Shown here piece by piece: positions 16,462-24,740 of a DNA stretch of 33,570 nt. This DNA comes from an uncultured Acidaminococcus sp. (GTDB taxonomy: Bacteria > Bacillota > Negativicutes > Acidaminococcales > Acidaminococcaceae). Where the stretch lies: contig OMYF01000007.1 of assembly GCA_900315205.1 (NCBI GenBank), positions 65,969 through 99,538 on the forward strand, read 5' to 3'. A program made the translations under genes and the position numbers. The notes beneath the pieces were generated by a model, which worked only from the letters and a program-made list of their open reading frames with translations, made no database searches and was not told where the DNA came from. Every line of letters starts with the position of its first letter. Positions within the stretch are counted from its first letter, which is position 1.

Positions 16462-17859
16462 ATGTCTATCCTTGCTGCTTTTATCGTCCCCCATCCTCCC
16501 ATCATCCTGCCTGAAATCGGACATGGAGAGGAAAAGAAAATCGGGCGCACCACGGAAGCGTATCGGCAGGTCATGAAAACGGCTGCAGACCTCCATCCGG
16601 ATACGCTCATCATCACAAGTCCCCATGCCGACGCCTACCTGGATTATCATCCCATTTCACCGGGCCCGGGCGCGGAGGGAGATTTTGGCCAGTTCCGCGC
16701 ACCTGAAGTCAGGATCCGCGTCACCTACGATGCAGAACTGGCCCGTGCCATCGCAGAAGCCTGCAGGGAAAAAGAAATCCCGGCCGGCCTGCAGGGAACC
16801 CGCCATGACGAGCTCGATCATGGTACGATGATCCCGCTCTATTTCTTCCGGCAGTTCCTGTCCCTCGACAAGGTCAAAGTGGTCCGCATCGGATTGTCCG
16901 GCCAGTCCGCCGGAGAACATTACCGTCTGGGCAAAACCATTGCCGAAACGGTTGACCGCCTGCACCGCCGTGCCGTCTTCATCGCCAGCGGAGATCTTTC
17001 GCACAAGCTGAAGGCAGACGGACCTTACGGCTTTGCCCCTGAAGGCCCCGTATTCGACCGGGACTGCATGGATGCCGTCAGGCGCGGTGATTTCCTGTCA
17101 CTGCTCACGATGGACCACAGTCTTTGTGAACGGGCAGCTGAATGCGGCCTCCGTTCTTTCTGGATCATGACGGGTGCCCTGGACAAGAAAGCCGTAAAGA
17201 CAAAAGTCCTTTCCCATGAAGATGTCTTCGGTGTCGGCTACGGCGTCGCCTCTATTGAAATTACAGGGGAGGACCCGGAAAACGACTGGTACGGACAGCT
17301 CCACGACGTCATGTTCCACCGCCGGGAAATCCGGAAGCATAACGAAGACCCCTATGTCCGGCTTGCCCGCAGGAGTGTGGAAACATATACCAGGACCGGG
17401 GCCCCTGCCGCACTTCCCGAAGATCTGCCCCCGGAAATGCTGAAAGAACGTCACGGCGCCTTTGTCAGCCTGCACCTGTACGGTCAGCTGCGCGGCTGCA
17501 TCGGGACGATTGCACCGGTCCGCAGGAATGTGGCTGAGGAAATCCTCTGTAACGGCATTTCTGCCTGTTCGCAGGACCCGCGCTTTGCCCCCGTCAGACC
17601 CGAAGAGCTGCCGGATCTGGAATACAGTGTCGACGTCCTGGGATCACCCGAACCCATTTCCGGACCGGAGGACCTGGATGTCAAAAAATACGGCGTCATC
17701 GTCCAGGCAGCCTCGGACAGCCGCCGCGGCCTGCTGCTGCCCGATCTGGACGGAGTCGACAGCGTGGCACAGCAGATCCGGATCGCCCGCCAGAAGGGAA
17801 ATATCGCGCCCAAAGAGCCGATCCGGCTGTGGCGCTTTACGGTTACGCGGCACCACTGA
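16462..17859 (+). CDS. Fused AmmeMemoRadiSam protein B (Memo-like) and protein A (AMMECR1)
   Basis: 465 aa from ATG 16462 (AGAAGGAAG upstream); a longer frame from 16420 starts in the structured leader. Residues 1-265 form a Memo/LigB-dioxygenase-like domain. Its candidate metal or active-site residues are His11 (PHPPI), His55 (SPHAD), His115/His120 (RHDELDHG) and His181 (SGDLSHK). Residues 290-465 form an AMMECR1 domain with the hallmark LRGCIGT (343-349). These two proteins are often separate genes next to a radical SAM gene; here they are one polypeptide. The reaction is unknown. Co-occurrence with AmrS implies they act in the same process. The partner gene begins 45 nt downstream. Confidence 0.92.
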   Translation: MSILAAFIVPHPPIILPEIGHGEEKKIGRTTEAYRQVMKTAADLHPDTLIITSPHADAYLDYHPISPGPGAEGDFGQFRAPEVRIRVTYDAELARAIAEACREKEIPAGLQGTRHDELDHGTMIPLYFFRQFLSLDKVKVVRIGLSGQSAGEHYRLGKTIAETVDRLHRRAVFIASGDLSHKLKADGPYGFAPEGPVFDRDCMDAVRRGDFLSLLTMDHSLCERAAECGLRSFWIMTGALDKKAVKTKVLSHEDVFGVGYGVASIEITGEDPENDWYGQLHDVMFHRREIRKHNEDPYVRLARRSVETYTRTGAPAALPEDLPPEMLKERHGAFVSLHLYGQLRGCIGTIAPVRRNVAEEILCNGISACSQDPRFAPVRPEELPDLEYSVDVLGSPEPISGPEDLDVKKYGVIVQAASDSRRGLLLPDLDGVDSVAQQIRIARQKGNIAPKEPIRLWRFTVTRHH

Positions 17860-17904
17860 AGAAAATGATGATACATGCAGCACATCTTTGAAGGAGGCAG
17901 TCCT

Positions 17905-18744
17905 ATGGCCGACGCAACCACGCTGACCTGTTCCCTGTGTTTCCACCACTGCCGGCTGGCACCGGGCGCGGCCGGATTCTGCCGCACCCGGATTAACAGC
18001 GGCGGCCGGCTGCAGTCCCTGAGCTATGGCAAAATCACCAGCCTCGCTCTGGATCCCATTGAAAAAAAACCGCTCGTCCGCTTCCATCCGGGATCGTACA
18101 TCCTGTCTGCCGGCAGCTTCGGCTGCAACCTGCGCTGCCCCTTCTGCCAGAACCATACGATTTCCCAGGCAGGCCCTGAAACGGCCCAGCTGGCAGCATC
18201 TCCGCAGGAGCTGGCCGATTTGGCCGAGGCCTACCATGAAAAAAGCCACAACCTGGGCCTCGCCTTCACGTATAACGAACCTCTGATGAATTTCGAATTC
18301 GTAAAAGAGACGGCCCGTCTCGTCAAGGCCCGGCAGCTTGCGGTGGTGCTTGTCACCAACGGCTGCCTCGATCCCGGACGCTTCCGGGAACTGCTGCCGC
18401 TCGTGGATGCCATGAACATCGACCTGAAGGGCTTTACGCAGTCCTTTTACGACTGGTGCCGGGGCGATCTCGAAACGGTCAGGAAAAATATCCAGGCCGC
18501 CTATTATGCCGGAGTCCATGTGGAAGTGACGACCCTCGTCATCCCCGGCAAAAACGACAGCCTGACCGACATGGCCCGCGAGGCGCGCTGGCTTGCCACG
18601 CTTTCCCCGGACCTGCCGCTGCACCTTACCCGTTATTTCCCGCGCTGGCAGTGCGATATTCCCATGACGCCCCTTGCCACCCTGCGGGCCCTGAAAGAAG
18701 AAGCCACCAAGTATCTCCATTTTGTCTATCTGGGCAACTGCTGA
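17905..18744 (+). CDS. amrS: AmmeMemoRadiSam system radical SAM enzyme (AmrS)
   Basis: 279 aa from ATG 17905, chosen because GAAGGAGG sits 7 nt upstream; the earlier ATG at 17875 has no ribosome site. The radical SAM cluster ligands are Cys74, Cys78 and Cys81 in GCNLRCPFCQNH. Four N-terminal cysteines (9, 12, 16, 26) form the second conserved Cys set seen in AmrS and relatives of pyruvate-formate-lyase activases. LTRYFPRWQ near the C-terminus is also family-typical. The substrate is unknown; the PFL-activase resemblance suggests radical chemistry on a protein or small molecule, but this is inference. Co-transcribed with the Memo-AMMECR1 fusion. Confidence 0.92.
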   Translation: MADATTLTCSLCFHHCRLAPGAAGFCRTRINSGGRLQSLSYGKITSLALDPIEKKPLVRFHPGSYILSAGSFGCNLRCPFCQNHTISQAGPETAQLAASPQELADLAEAYHEKSHNLGLAFTYNEPLMNFEFVKETARLVKARQLAVVLVTNGCLDPGRFRELLPLVDAMNIDLKGFTQSFYDWCRGDLETVRKNIQAAYYAGVHVEVTTLVIPGKNDSLTDMAREARWLATLSPDLPLHLTRYFPRWQCDIPMTPLATLRALKEEATKYLHFVYLGNC

Positions 18745-18781
18745 AATCGTACCAGCTCCCAGCCAAGAAAGGATCATCACC

Positions 18782-20035
18782 ATGGAATCCCCTGAACAAG
18801 AACACCTGCAAAGTCTGAACGGCCTGATTGCGTGCCGCCAGTTCCTCTCAGATCCCGTCCTGTCCGCACTGGAGGAGTTCCGGACTGCGGCCCCGGAAAA
18901 ACGCACTTCCGCCCGGGCTGCCGTCTGCAGTCTCCTCCTGGAAAAAGCGGAAACCCTGCCTCTGACGGGCAGCGCCCTGCGGTCCTATCTGATCTATCTG
19001 CTCGCCGAAGGCGATTTCCCGGCGGCCCGCGCCATAGAAAGGACGGGCTGTGCCGGTGCAAACCTGCGCAAAGCGCTCATCGCCGATTTCAGGCTCCTCC
19101 GGCCCTATCTGACAGAAAAACCGGCGGCCTTCCTGGATACGGACCTCTTCGATGACTACAGTCCCTCCGGCGGGACCCTGCCGGCGTACCGGGACAGACT
19201 GGATCAGGCACTCCGCGCTGCCCAGGATGCCGAAGCCTGCGCCGAAGCCCTGATCACCCATTATATCCGCTGCGGCCGCGGCCCCCTGGCCCGCTATGCC
19301 GCTTTCCGCCTGGACGATGCGGGCCGCTTCATCGGCATCGAACCCTTCCCGCCCTTTGACTGGGAAGACCTCATCGGCTATGCTGCCCAAAAGGAGAAAC
19401 TCCTTGCCAACACGGAGGCATTCCTGGCCGGCAGGACCTACAACAATGTCCTGCTCACGGGCGCCCGCGGCACGGGCAAATCGACTTCCATCAAGGCGCT
19501 CGTCAGCCGCTTCCGCGACCAGGGCCTGCGCCTCATCCAGATCACCCGCACCCAGCTGGCTCTGCTCCAGGAACTGATGGAAAAGCTGGCGGACCTGCAC
19601 AGCAAGAAATTCATCCTCTTTTTTGACGATCTGTCCTTTGACGAAAATGAAACGGACTATAAATACCTCAAATCCGCCATGGATGGCGGTGTATCGCCCC
19701 AGCCGTCCAATGTGCTCCTGTGTGCCACGTCCAACCGCCGGCATCTGCTGAAGGAGACCTGGAAGGACAGGGACGACGAAATGTCCGAAATCTACCGCGC
19801 CGACAGTACGAACGAATCCATCTCCCTGTCGGATCGTTTCGGTCTCCATCTCTATTATTCGACGCCCACACAGGACGAATATCTGGCCATGATCGCAAAC
19901 GAACTGAAGAAAGCAGGCGTTGTCCTGCCGCCCGATACCCTGCGGGTCGAAGGCGTGCGCTGGGAAATGGAACATTCCGGACGCAACGGACGCATCGCGC
20001 ATCAGTTCGTCCAGTGGTATCTCAGCAGACGCTGA
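18782..20035 (+). CDS. DUF815-family AAA+-type ATPase
   Basis: 417 aa from ATG 18782 (AAGGA 8 nt upstream); the longer frame from 18722 overlaps amrS without a ribosome site. The N-terminal 190 residues are helical with no recognised domain. The ATPase core has Walker A GARGTGKS (227-234), Walker B FILFFDDL (277-284), a sensor-like LLCATSNRRHL and the family segment SLSDRFGLHLYYSTP. No membrane segment is seen. DUF815 proteins have no established role. The gene starts 37 nt after amrS and ends 8 nt before a terminator, so it belongs to the same transcript. Confidence 0.88.
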   Translation: MESPEQEHLQSLNGLIACRQFLSDPVLSALEEFRTAAPEKRTSARAAVCSLLLEKAETLPLTGSALRSYLIYLLAEGDFPAARAIERTGCAGANLRKALIADFRLLRPYLTEKPAAFLDTDLFDDYSPSGGTLPAYRDRLDQALRAAQDAEACAEALITHYIRCGRGPLARYAAFRLDDAGRFIGIEPFPPFDWEDLIGYAAQKEKLLANTEAFLAGRTYNNVLLTGARGTGKSTSIKALVSRFRDQGLRLIQITRTQLALLQELMEKLADLHSKKFILFFDDLSFDENETDYKYLKSAMDGGVSPQPSNVLLCATSNRRHLLKETWKDRDDEMSEIYRADSTNESISLSDRFGLHLYYSTPTQDEYLAMIANELKKAGVVLPPDTLRVEGVRWEMEHSGRNGRIAHQFVQWYLSRR

Positions 20036-20043
20036 CAGGCTTT

Positions 20044-20087
20044 CTCCTGCCCCCTGCCGCTTTGGCAGGGAGCAGGAGCCATTTTTT
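20044..20087 (+). terminator. Intrinsic terminator after the DUF815 gene
   Basis: CTCCTGC (20044-20050) pairs with GCAGGAG (20072-20078). The inner CCCTGCC/GGCAGGG pairs extend the stem around a short loop. CCATTTTTT follows. It ends the 16190-20035 unit. Confidence 0.85.
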
Positions 20088-20137
20088 GCGGCTCCGGAAG
20101 CCGTACTGCAAAAACTGAACCAGGGAGGCTAACCCGT

Positions 20138-21310
20138 ATGGACAAAGAAGAAGAAACGGCCTCACTCCAGGCCGAGCTGACAGCACTGCGCCGCCATTTC
20201 CACGAAAATCCCGAGCAGTCCTGGCAGGAAACCGGGACCCAGCAGTACATCATGGCATATCTCAAAAAACTGGGCATCCCCTGCGTGCCGTCCACCAGGA
20301 CCGGCGTCATCGCGACCATCAGGGGCGCCCGGTCTTCGGACAGGATCCTCGGCATCCGTGCCGACATCGACGCGCTGCCCGTCACGGAACTCGGCACGCC
20401 GGGATACAAGTCCCGGAACAAGGGCACCATGCACGCCTGCGGCCATGATGCACATATTGCGATCCTGCTGGGAACAGCCGGACTCCTCGCCGCCAGAAAA
20501 AATGGACTCAAAGTCACAGTCCGCCTGATCTTCCAGCCGGCGGAAGAATTCATTTCTGACAGCGGAGCGGCGTACATGAAGGACGATCCCCTCGTCCTTG
20601 CCTGTGACCGGCTGATTGCCCTGCACATCTGGAGCCGGATCCCCGCGGGCCGGGCCTCCCTGCGGTATGGCCCGGTCATGAGTGCCGCCGATACATTTGA
20701 CGTCTTCATCAAAGGGAAGGGCGGCCATGGCGCGCTGCCCCACCAGGCCATCGATCCCATCGTGGCCGGTTCCCAGTTCGTCAACGCGGTCCAGACCATC
20801 GTCAGCCGCGAAACGGACCCGCTCCTGCCCGCCGTCATCAGCATCACCTCCTTCCAGTCGGGCACCACCAGCAATGTCATTCCGGATGAAGCCCATCTGC
20901 AGGGTACGGCACGGACTTTCAACAATGCGCTCCGGAATGCATTCCCCGGCATGCTTGAACGGATCGCCCAGGGCATCAGCGCAGCCACACGGGCTGATTT
21001 CAAAGTGGCGTACCATTTCGGGCCGCCGCCCCTGATCAACGACGATGCCTGTGTCAGGACGGGCCGTACGGCCTGTGAAAAGGTCTTTGGCCGGGACCAT
21101 CTCATCGCCTGGCAGCCCGAGATGAGCGGTGAGGATTTTGCCAAATACAAAAACCCCAAATGCATGCTGCTCCTGGGCGGCGGATTCCAGGATGAGGCGC
21201 GCCGGTATCCCCAGCACAGCCCTTACTTCGATATCGATGAAAGAGCCCTGGTCCTGGGTGTCCGCTACTTCTGGGAGTATCTGAAAGCCTATGAGGCAGA
21301 ACTGGACTGA
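20138..21310 (+). CDS. M20-family amidohydrolase (N-acyl-amino-acid amidohydrolase type)
   Basis: 390 aa, cytoplasmic, usual length for the M20D subgroup. Metal-binding residues are recognisable: Cys101 and His103 in CGHDAH, the PAEE pair Glu136/Glu137, and His163 in ALHIWS. GHGALPHQAIDPI marks the lid domain. Such enzymes release amino acids from N-acyl, hippurate-like or aminobenzoyl conjugates; the exact substrate cannot be read from sequence. GGGAGG lies 9 nt before the ATG. It stands alone, between two terminators. No promoter is obvious in the 50 nt before it. Confidence 0.9.
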   Translation: MDKEEETASLQAELTALRRHFHENPEQSWQETGTQQYIMAYLKKLGIPCVPSTRTGVIATIRGARSSDRILGIRADIDALPVTELGTPGYKSRNKGTMHACGHDAHIAILLGTAGLLAARKNGLKVTVRLIFQPAEEFISDSGAAYMKDDPLVLACDRLIALHIWSRIPAGRASLRYGPVMSAADTFDVFIKGKGGHGALPHQAIDPIVAGSQFVNAVQTIVSRETDPLLPAVISITSFQSGTTSNVIPDEAHLQGTARTFNNALRNAFPGMLERIAQGISAATRADFKVAYHFGPPPLINDDACVRTGRTACEKVFGRDHLIAWQPEMSGEDFAKYKNPKCMLLLGGGFQDEARRYPQHSPYFDIDERALVLGVRYFWEYLKAYEAELD

Positions 21311-21333
21311 CTGCCATAGAGGCCCTGACCCGT

Positions 21334-21390
21334 AAGCAAAAGGAGCTGTGAAAGAATGATCGGTCATTCTTTCACAGCTCCTTTTTGCTT
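21334..21390. terminator. Bidirectional terminator, 26-bp stem, member of a palindrome family
   Basis: Arms 21334-21359 and 21364-21390 are complementary apart from one extra A, around a TCGG loop. The core starts GGAGCTGTGAAAGAATGA. A- and T-runs on both sides allow termination of the M20 gene (plus) and of the convergent gene (minus). It is the same size and shape as the core at 29864-29903. Confidence 0.93.
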
Positions 21391-21404
21391 ATCCGGGGCA
21401 GCCT

Positions 21405-22574
21405 TTACTGCCTGCGGGATTCCCGGTACAAGCGGTACCTGCGGCGTACGTCCTCGATCCTTCCGGTCAGTTCCGCATCGTCACCCTGATACTCCATCGT
21501 TTCCAGCAGGGGGCCGAATGTCCGCAGCGGCAGTTCCGAATTCCCTTTGATGCCTTCCAGCACACTGGAGCAGACCACACTGGCTGCAAACCCGCTGATT
21601 CCGGGCGATACACCCAGGCGGCGGCAGATTTCCCACGCCGCGTCTTTCGACTCGTTTTCCGGGATCACCTTCCCCAGCGCTGCTTCACATTCGCGGATCT
21701 GTTTTGCCAGAGCAGGATCTTTCCGGCCGCCTTTTTCCTGACAGTTCCCGGCCATACGGAACATTGCCAGGGCGTAAAGCGGCTTCTGCCGATGCTGATA
21801 ATATTCACCATAGTTCACGAAGCACTGGGCAAGCATCTCCGGGAGCAGTGCGCACTGGTGGGCCGCTTTTGTCAGCTTCAGCATCTCCTCATCATGGCCA
21901 TAGCTTTTCTGCATGGATGCATAGAAGAAATAGGTCGGCACGGCGACCGGATTCCAGGAAAGGCTCATATCGAAAAGTTTGGCCGCCAGTTCTTCATCAT
22001 CCCTGGCCCACAGCGTCATGGCCAGTCTGCAGTAGAGCATGCTCACAGGGATGGAAATGAATTCAAAATCAGCATTTGGCTGGAGGGCAAAATGACGGGC
22101 AATGAAAAGGGGGAACTCAAACGGTGCCGTGGCGGAACAAAGATCCACTCCTTTTTTATCCTTGTAAAATTCCCGCATCTCGAATTCCTGCAGGAGCTGA
22201 TACAGCAGCCTGCCCGCTCCTTCCATATCGCCGCGGGCCATCAGCTTGTCCGTCTCGTCAAGGCTCTTGAAGCAGCGTTTTGAAAATGCGTCGATGTCCG
22301 CTTCCGAAGGTTTTCCGGTCCGGCCTTTTTTCCCTTTTTCCTCTTCGATCAGTGCATCCAGGCGGGGGACTGCCTGTTCCCATCCGGGATAGAGCTCGGT
22401 CTTTTTCCTCAGATCCTGCAAAAAGGGCAGCCGGTTCCCCTCTTTGGGAAGCTGGTCAAGAAAACTGCTGAGGAATGTCTCCGCAGGACTTGCAGAGGAT
22501 CCTTTCTGTTCCGTACCTGCGTCCGCACCTCCATCGAGGATCCGCAGACCGGATTTTGTAGTTTCATCTGTCAT
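21405..22574 (-). CDS. Helical-repeat (TPR-like) protein of unknown function
   Basis: 389 aa from ATG 22574, which has AAGGA 9 nt upstream; a TTG at 22583 abuts the ribosome site and is rejected. There is no signal peptide or membrane segment. The central part (about 150-300) looks like alternating amphipathic helices with alanine- and tyrosine-rich repeats, for example AAKLFDMSLSWNP and PLYALAMFRMAGN. That resembles tetratricopeptide-like units. The N-terminal 60 residues are polar and probably flexible. I recognise no catalytic motif. It is transcribed alone and ends in the shared bidirectional terminator. Confidence 0.75.
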   Translation of the reverse strand: MTDETTKSGLRILDGGADAGTEQKGSSASPAETFLSSFLDQLPKEGNRLPFLQDLRKKTELYPGWEQAVPRLDALIEEEKGKKGRTGKPSEADIDAFSKRCFKSLDETDKLMARGDMEGAGRLLYQLLQEFEMREFYKDKKGVDLCSATAPFEFPLFIARHFALQPNADFEFISIPVSMLYCRLAMTLWARDDEELAAKLFDMSLSWNPVAVPTYFFYASMQKSYGHDEEMLKLTKAAHQCALLPEMLAQCFVNYGEYYQHRQKPLYALAMFRMAGNCQEKGGRKDPALAKQIRECEAALGKVIPENESKDAAWEICRRLGVSPGISGFAASVVCSSVLEGIKGNSELPLRTFGPLLETMEYQGDDAELTGRIEDVRRRYRLYRESRRQ

Positions 22575-22668
22575 GGCACGCAATCCTTTCCACTGTAGTC
22601 ATTTCTGCTTCCATTTTATCACAACACGGGACGCGGGGACAGCCACTGCGGTGCATCATCGCCCGTGC

Positions 22669-23202
22669 TCACGCTCCGACGAGTGCCGCGACAGCTTCCA
22701 GGGTCCGCGGGAACCGGACGATTTCCTGATAAGAATAGCCCAGGAAGTCCTGTTCGTTCATCTGCCTGAAAAACCATTCCAGGAGGTCATAATAGCCATC
22801 CACATTGTAGCAGAGGCAGGGTGCCTGTTTCCGGCCCAGCCGGCACAGGGAAATGACCTCGCTGATCTCCTCCAGGGTCCCCGGCCCTCCGGGAAGAGCG
22901 ATGAAGGCTTCCCCGAGCTCAATCATCCGGGCCTTGCGTTCAGCCATGGTATTCACTGTATACAGCGCCGTAAGGCCCTCATACGCCCGCCCGGGGGTGC
23001 GCAGGAATCCGGGGATGACGCCGATGGCCCTGCCTCCGCCGGCAAGGACGGCATCCGCCACGATTCCCATGAGGCCGATTTTCCCCCCGCCATAGACGAG
23101 GGTGTGCCCCTCATGCGCGAGCCAGCTCCCCAGCTCCTGCGCTGCTTTTGCATAACTTTCCCGGCTGCCCGGGGCAGACCCGCAATAGACTGTGATATTC
23201 AT
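22669..23202 (-). CDS. LOG-family protein (nucleoside 5'-monophosphate phosphoribohydrolase type)
   Basis: 177 aa, a Rossmann-fold cytoplasmic protein of the TIGR00730 family. LOG enzymes hydrolyse cytokinin ribotides or related nucleotides to base and ribose-5-phosphate. In bacteria the physiological substrate is usually unclear. Hallmarks are CGSAPGSR near the N-terminus, VYGGGKIGLMG (about 38-48) and the PGGPGTLEEISE motif that binds phosphate and carries the catalytic Glu. AGGAGG lies 10 nt before the ATG. It stands 94 nt upstream of the TPR-like gene on the same strand. Confidence 0.9.
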   Translation of the reverse strand: MNITVYCGSAPGSRESYAKAAQELGSWLAHEGHTLVYGGGKIGLMGIVADAVLAGGGRAIGVIPGFLRTPGRAYEGLTALYTVNTMAERKARMIELGEAFIALPGGPGTLEEISEVISLCRLGRKQAPCLCYNVDGYYDLLEWFFRQMNEQDFLGYSYQEIVRFPRTLEAVAALVGA

Positions 23203-23473
23203 GCTCCTGTCCCCTCCTGGATCCCGATTGTCCGGAAAGGACGGCTGCCGTTCCGGACGGTCCTGTCCCTATGATAGCACACTCCCGCCTCCGGAGGCTC
23301 ATTCCCGGACAAAAAGAAAAAGTTCCCGAAAGCCCGGCGGCTGCGCTCTGCCGGCACGGATCCCTCCGCAAAAAACTTTCGCCGGGGACCCGGCAGGTTC
23401 CCGGCATTTCGCAGCGGACTGAAAAAGGCGCAGCCTGAGTATAAAAAGACAGCGGAAAATGTCCGGAGTCTCA
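23203..23473. other. Intergenic region, no gene seen
   Basis: This 271-nt region lies between the LOG gene and the terminator of the tRNA unit. It is GC-rich with a short palindrome (GCCTCCGGAGGC near 23286). A TATCAT on the minus strand near 23272 could be a -10 for the LOG gene, but I see no convincing -35. I find no supported open frame. Confidence 0.4.
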
Positions 23474-23506
23474 AAAACCCTTCAGCCCGGAAGGCTGAAG
23501 GGTTTT
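23474..23506. terminator. Bidirectional intrinsic terminator downstream of tRNA-Thr
   Basis: AAAACCCTTCAGCC (23474-23487) pairs perfectly with 23493-23506 around a 5-nt loop. A-rich sequence on the left gives a T-tract for minus-strand transcripts. It lies 42 nt past the 3' end of the tRNA. Confidence 0.9.
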
Positions 23507-23547
23507 ATCACCATCGAACATCTGCCGCTGTCCGTTTTTCATAAAAA

Positions 23548-23623
23548 TGGAGCTACCGACAGGATTTGAACCTGCGACCTGCTGATTACGAATCAGCCGC
23601 TCTACCAACTGAGCTACAGTAGC
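23548..23623 (-). tRNA. tRNA-Thr (anticodon CGT)
   Basis: A 76-nt cloverleaf reads cleanly on the minus strand. The acceptor stem is GCTACTG/CGGTAGC, the D stem GCTC/GAGC and the anticodon stem GCTGA/TCAGC. The loop is TTCGTAA with anticodon CGT, and the T arm is GCAGG-TTCAAAT-CCTGT. The discriminator is T and the CCA end is encoded. It decodes ACG. It has its own promoter and terminator, so it is a single-tRNA unit. Confidence 0.97.
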
Positions 23624-23635
23624 ATTAACGGAATA

Positions 23636-23664
23636 ATTCTATCATAATTTTTTAGAATCTGCAA
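23636..23664 (-). promoter_or_regulatory. Promoter of tRNA-Thr
   Basis: On the minus strand, TTGCAG (23664-23659) and TAGAAT (23641-23636) are 17 nt apart. The mature tRNA would begin about 12 nt downstream of the -10 box. Confidence 0.7.
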
Positions 23665-23673
23665 GTCATTCCC

Positions 23674-24474
23674 TTACTTTTTTAAATCGATCAGATGGAA
23701 ATCGCAGCGTCCCATATCCAGCATATGTGCTGCCAGACGCCGGGCGCGTTCCAGGTCCGCTGTAAAGCAGACATCGGCCCGTCCGTCCCCGGCCGGATTG
23801 AGAAGATGCTTTTCCTCCAGGACTTCATAGGCATGGCCCACCGTCATGGCTGCAGGATCGAGAACGGTGACACCGCCGCCAAAAGCCTCTTCGATATCCT
23901 TCTGCAGAAAAGGATAGTGGGTGCAGGACAGCAGTACCGTATCCACATCATGGGTCTTCAGCATGTCCGCATATTCCCGGACGGCCGCCTTCATCTCAGG
24001 CGTGCCGAATTTTTCGGCCTCAATGAGCGGGACCAGTTTGGGACAGCCCTGTCCGAATACCTTCACGCCGGGATCGACGCGTTCGATCTCCGCTTTGTGG
24101 GCACCGGTGGAAACGGTAAAATCCGTGGCCATGAATCCGACACGGTTGTTCTTTGTGACCCCGCGGATCATCAGGGCACCCTTGCCCATCCCGATCACGT
24201 CAAAATCATGCCCGTCCCGGATGATATCCGTCCCGAGGACTGTAATGGTATTGCAGGCAACTACAAGCTGCTTGATATGACGCCGTTCCAGGAAAGCAGT
24301 CATTTCTCCGACAAAACGGATGATTTCCTCGCGAGGCCGGTCACCATAAGGAGTCCTTGCTGTATCCCCGATAAAAATAAAATGCTCGTGGGGCATCTTT
24401 TCCTGCAGCCATCGCAGCACGCTCATGCCGCCGACGCCGGAATCGATGACGCCAACTGGTTGCTCCCTGTCCAT
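23674..24474 (-). CDS. murI: Glutamate racemase MurI
   Basis: Converts L- to D-glutamate for peptidoglycan in the cytoplasm. The product is 266 aa, normal for the family. The two catalytic cysteines are present in VVACNTIT and LLSCTHYPFL. The N-terminal GVIDSGVGGMSVL and the nearby IGDTARTPYG are diagnostic. Two adjacent ATGs (24477, 24474) follow AGGAGG; the second has the better 7-nt spacing. An extended -10 promoter lies just upstream. The gene reads toward tRNA-Thr, but the tRNA has its own promoter in the 50-nt gap. Confidence 0.96.
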   Translation of the reverse strand: MDREQPVGVIDSGVGGMSVLRWLQEKMPHEHFIFIGDTARTPYGDRPREEIIRFVGEMTAFLERRHIKQLVVACNTITVLGTDIIRDGHDFDVIGMGKGALMIRGVTKNNRVGFMATDFTVSTGAHKAEIERVDPGVKVFGQGCPKLVPLIEAEKFGTPEMKAAVREYADMLKTHDVDTVLLSCTHYPFLQKDIEEAFGGGVTVLDPAAMTVGHAYEVLEEKHLLNPAGDGRADVCFTADLERARRLAAHMLDMGRCDFHLIDLKK

Positions 24475-24517
24475 CATAACGCCTCCTGTAGCCTGTATCT
24501 CTTCTTGTGCACAGCCC

Positions 24518-24526
24518 ATTATACCA
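24518..24526 (-). promoter_or_regulatory. Extended -10 promoter for murI
   Basis: TGGTATAAT (24526-24518, minus strand) is a consensus extended -10 element; no good -35 is seen. The asparaginase gene has the same TATGGTATAAT core at its promoter. Confidence 0.55.
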
Positions 24527-24663
24527 TACTTTGTGTTCTTTTGCCCTCTGCAGATCTATAAATTGTTTCTTTTTTAGAAAAATTTTAGATGGCCGGACAG
24601 GAATCTCAGGTGTGAGCAGGAATTATCGGAGTACTTTTGCTACTCTTACTTCACGGCAGCCTA

Positions 24664-24692
24664 TTGACTCTGCCTCCTGAAGCTCCTACAAT
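24664..24692 (+). promoter_or_regulatory. Sigma-70 promoter of the lactate dehydrogenase gene
   Basis: TTGACT (24664-24669) and TACAAT (24687-24692) are separated by exactly 17 nt. A small inverted repeat (ACAG 24697-24700 / CTGT 24706-24709) lies at the expected start site and could be an operator. An upstream GAGTA/TACTC repeat sits near 24632-24648. Confidence 0.75.
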
Positions 24693-24740
24693 ACAGACAG
24701 ATATACTGTAACCAATAAATATACATTAAAGGAGTCCATC

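Noticed and set aside
16052..16650. Several open frames on both strands in the leader before the Memo-AMMECR1 gene.
   Set aside because: They cross a terminator and long inverted repeats, lack ribosome sites and show no protein-like composition.
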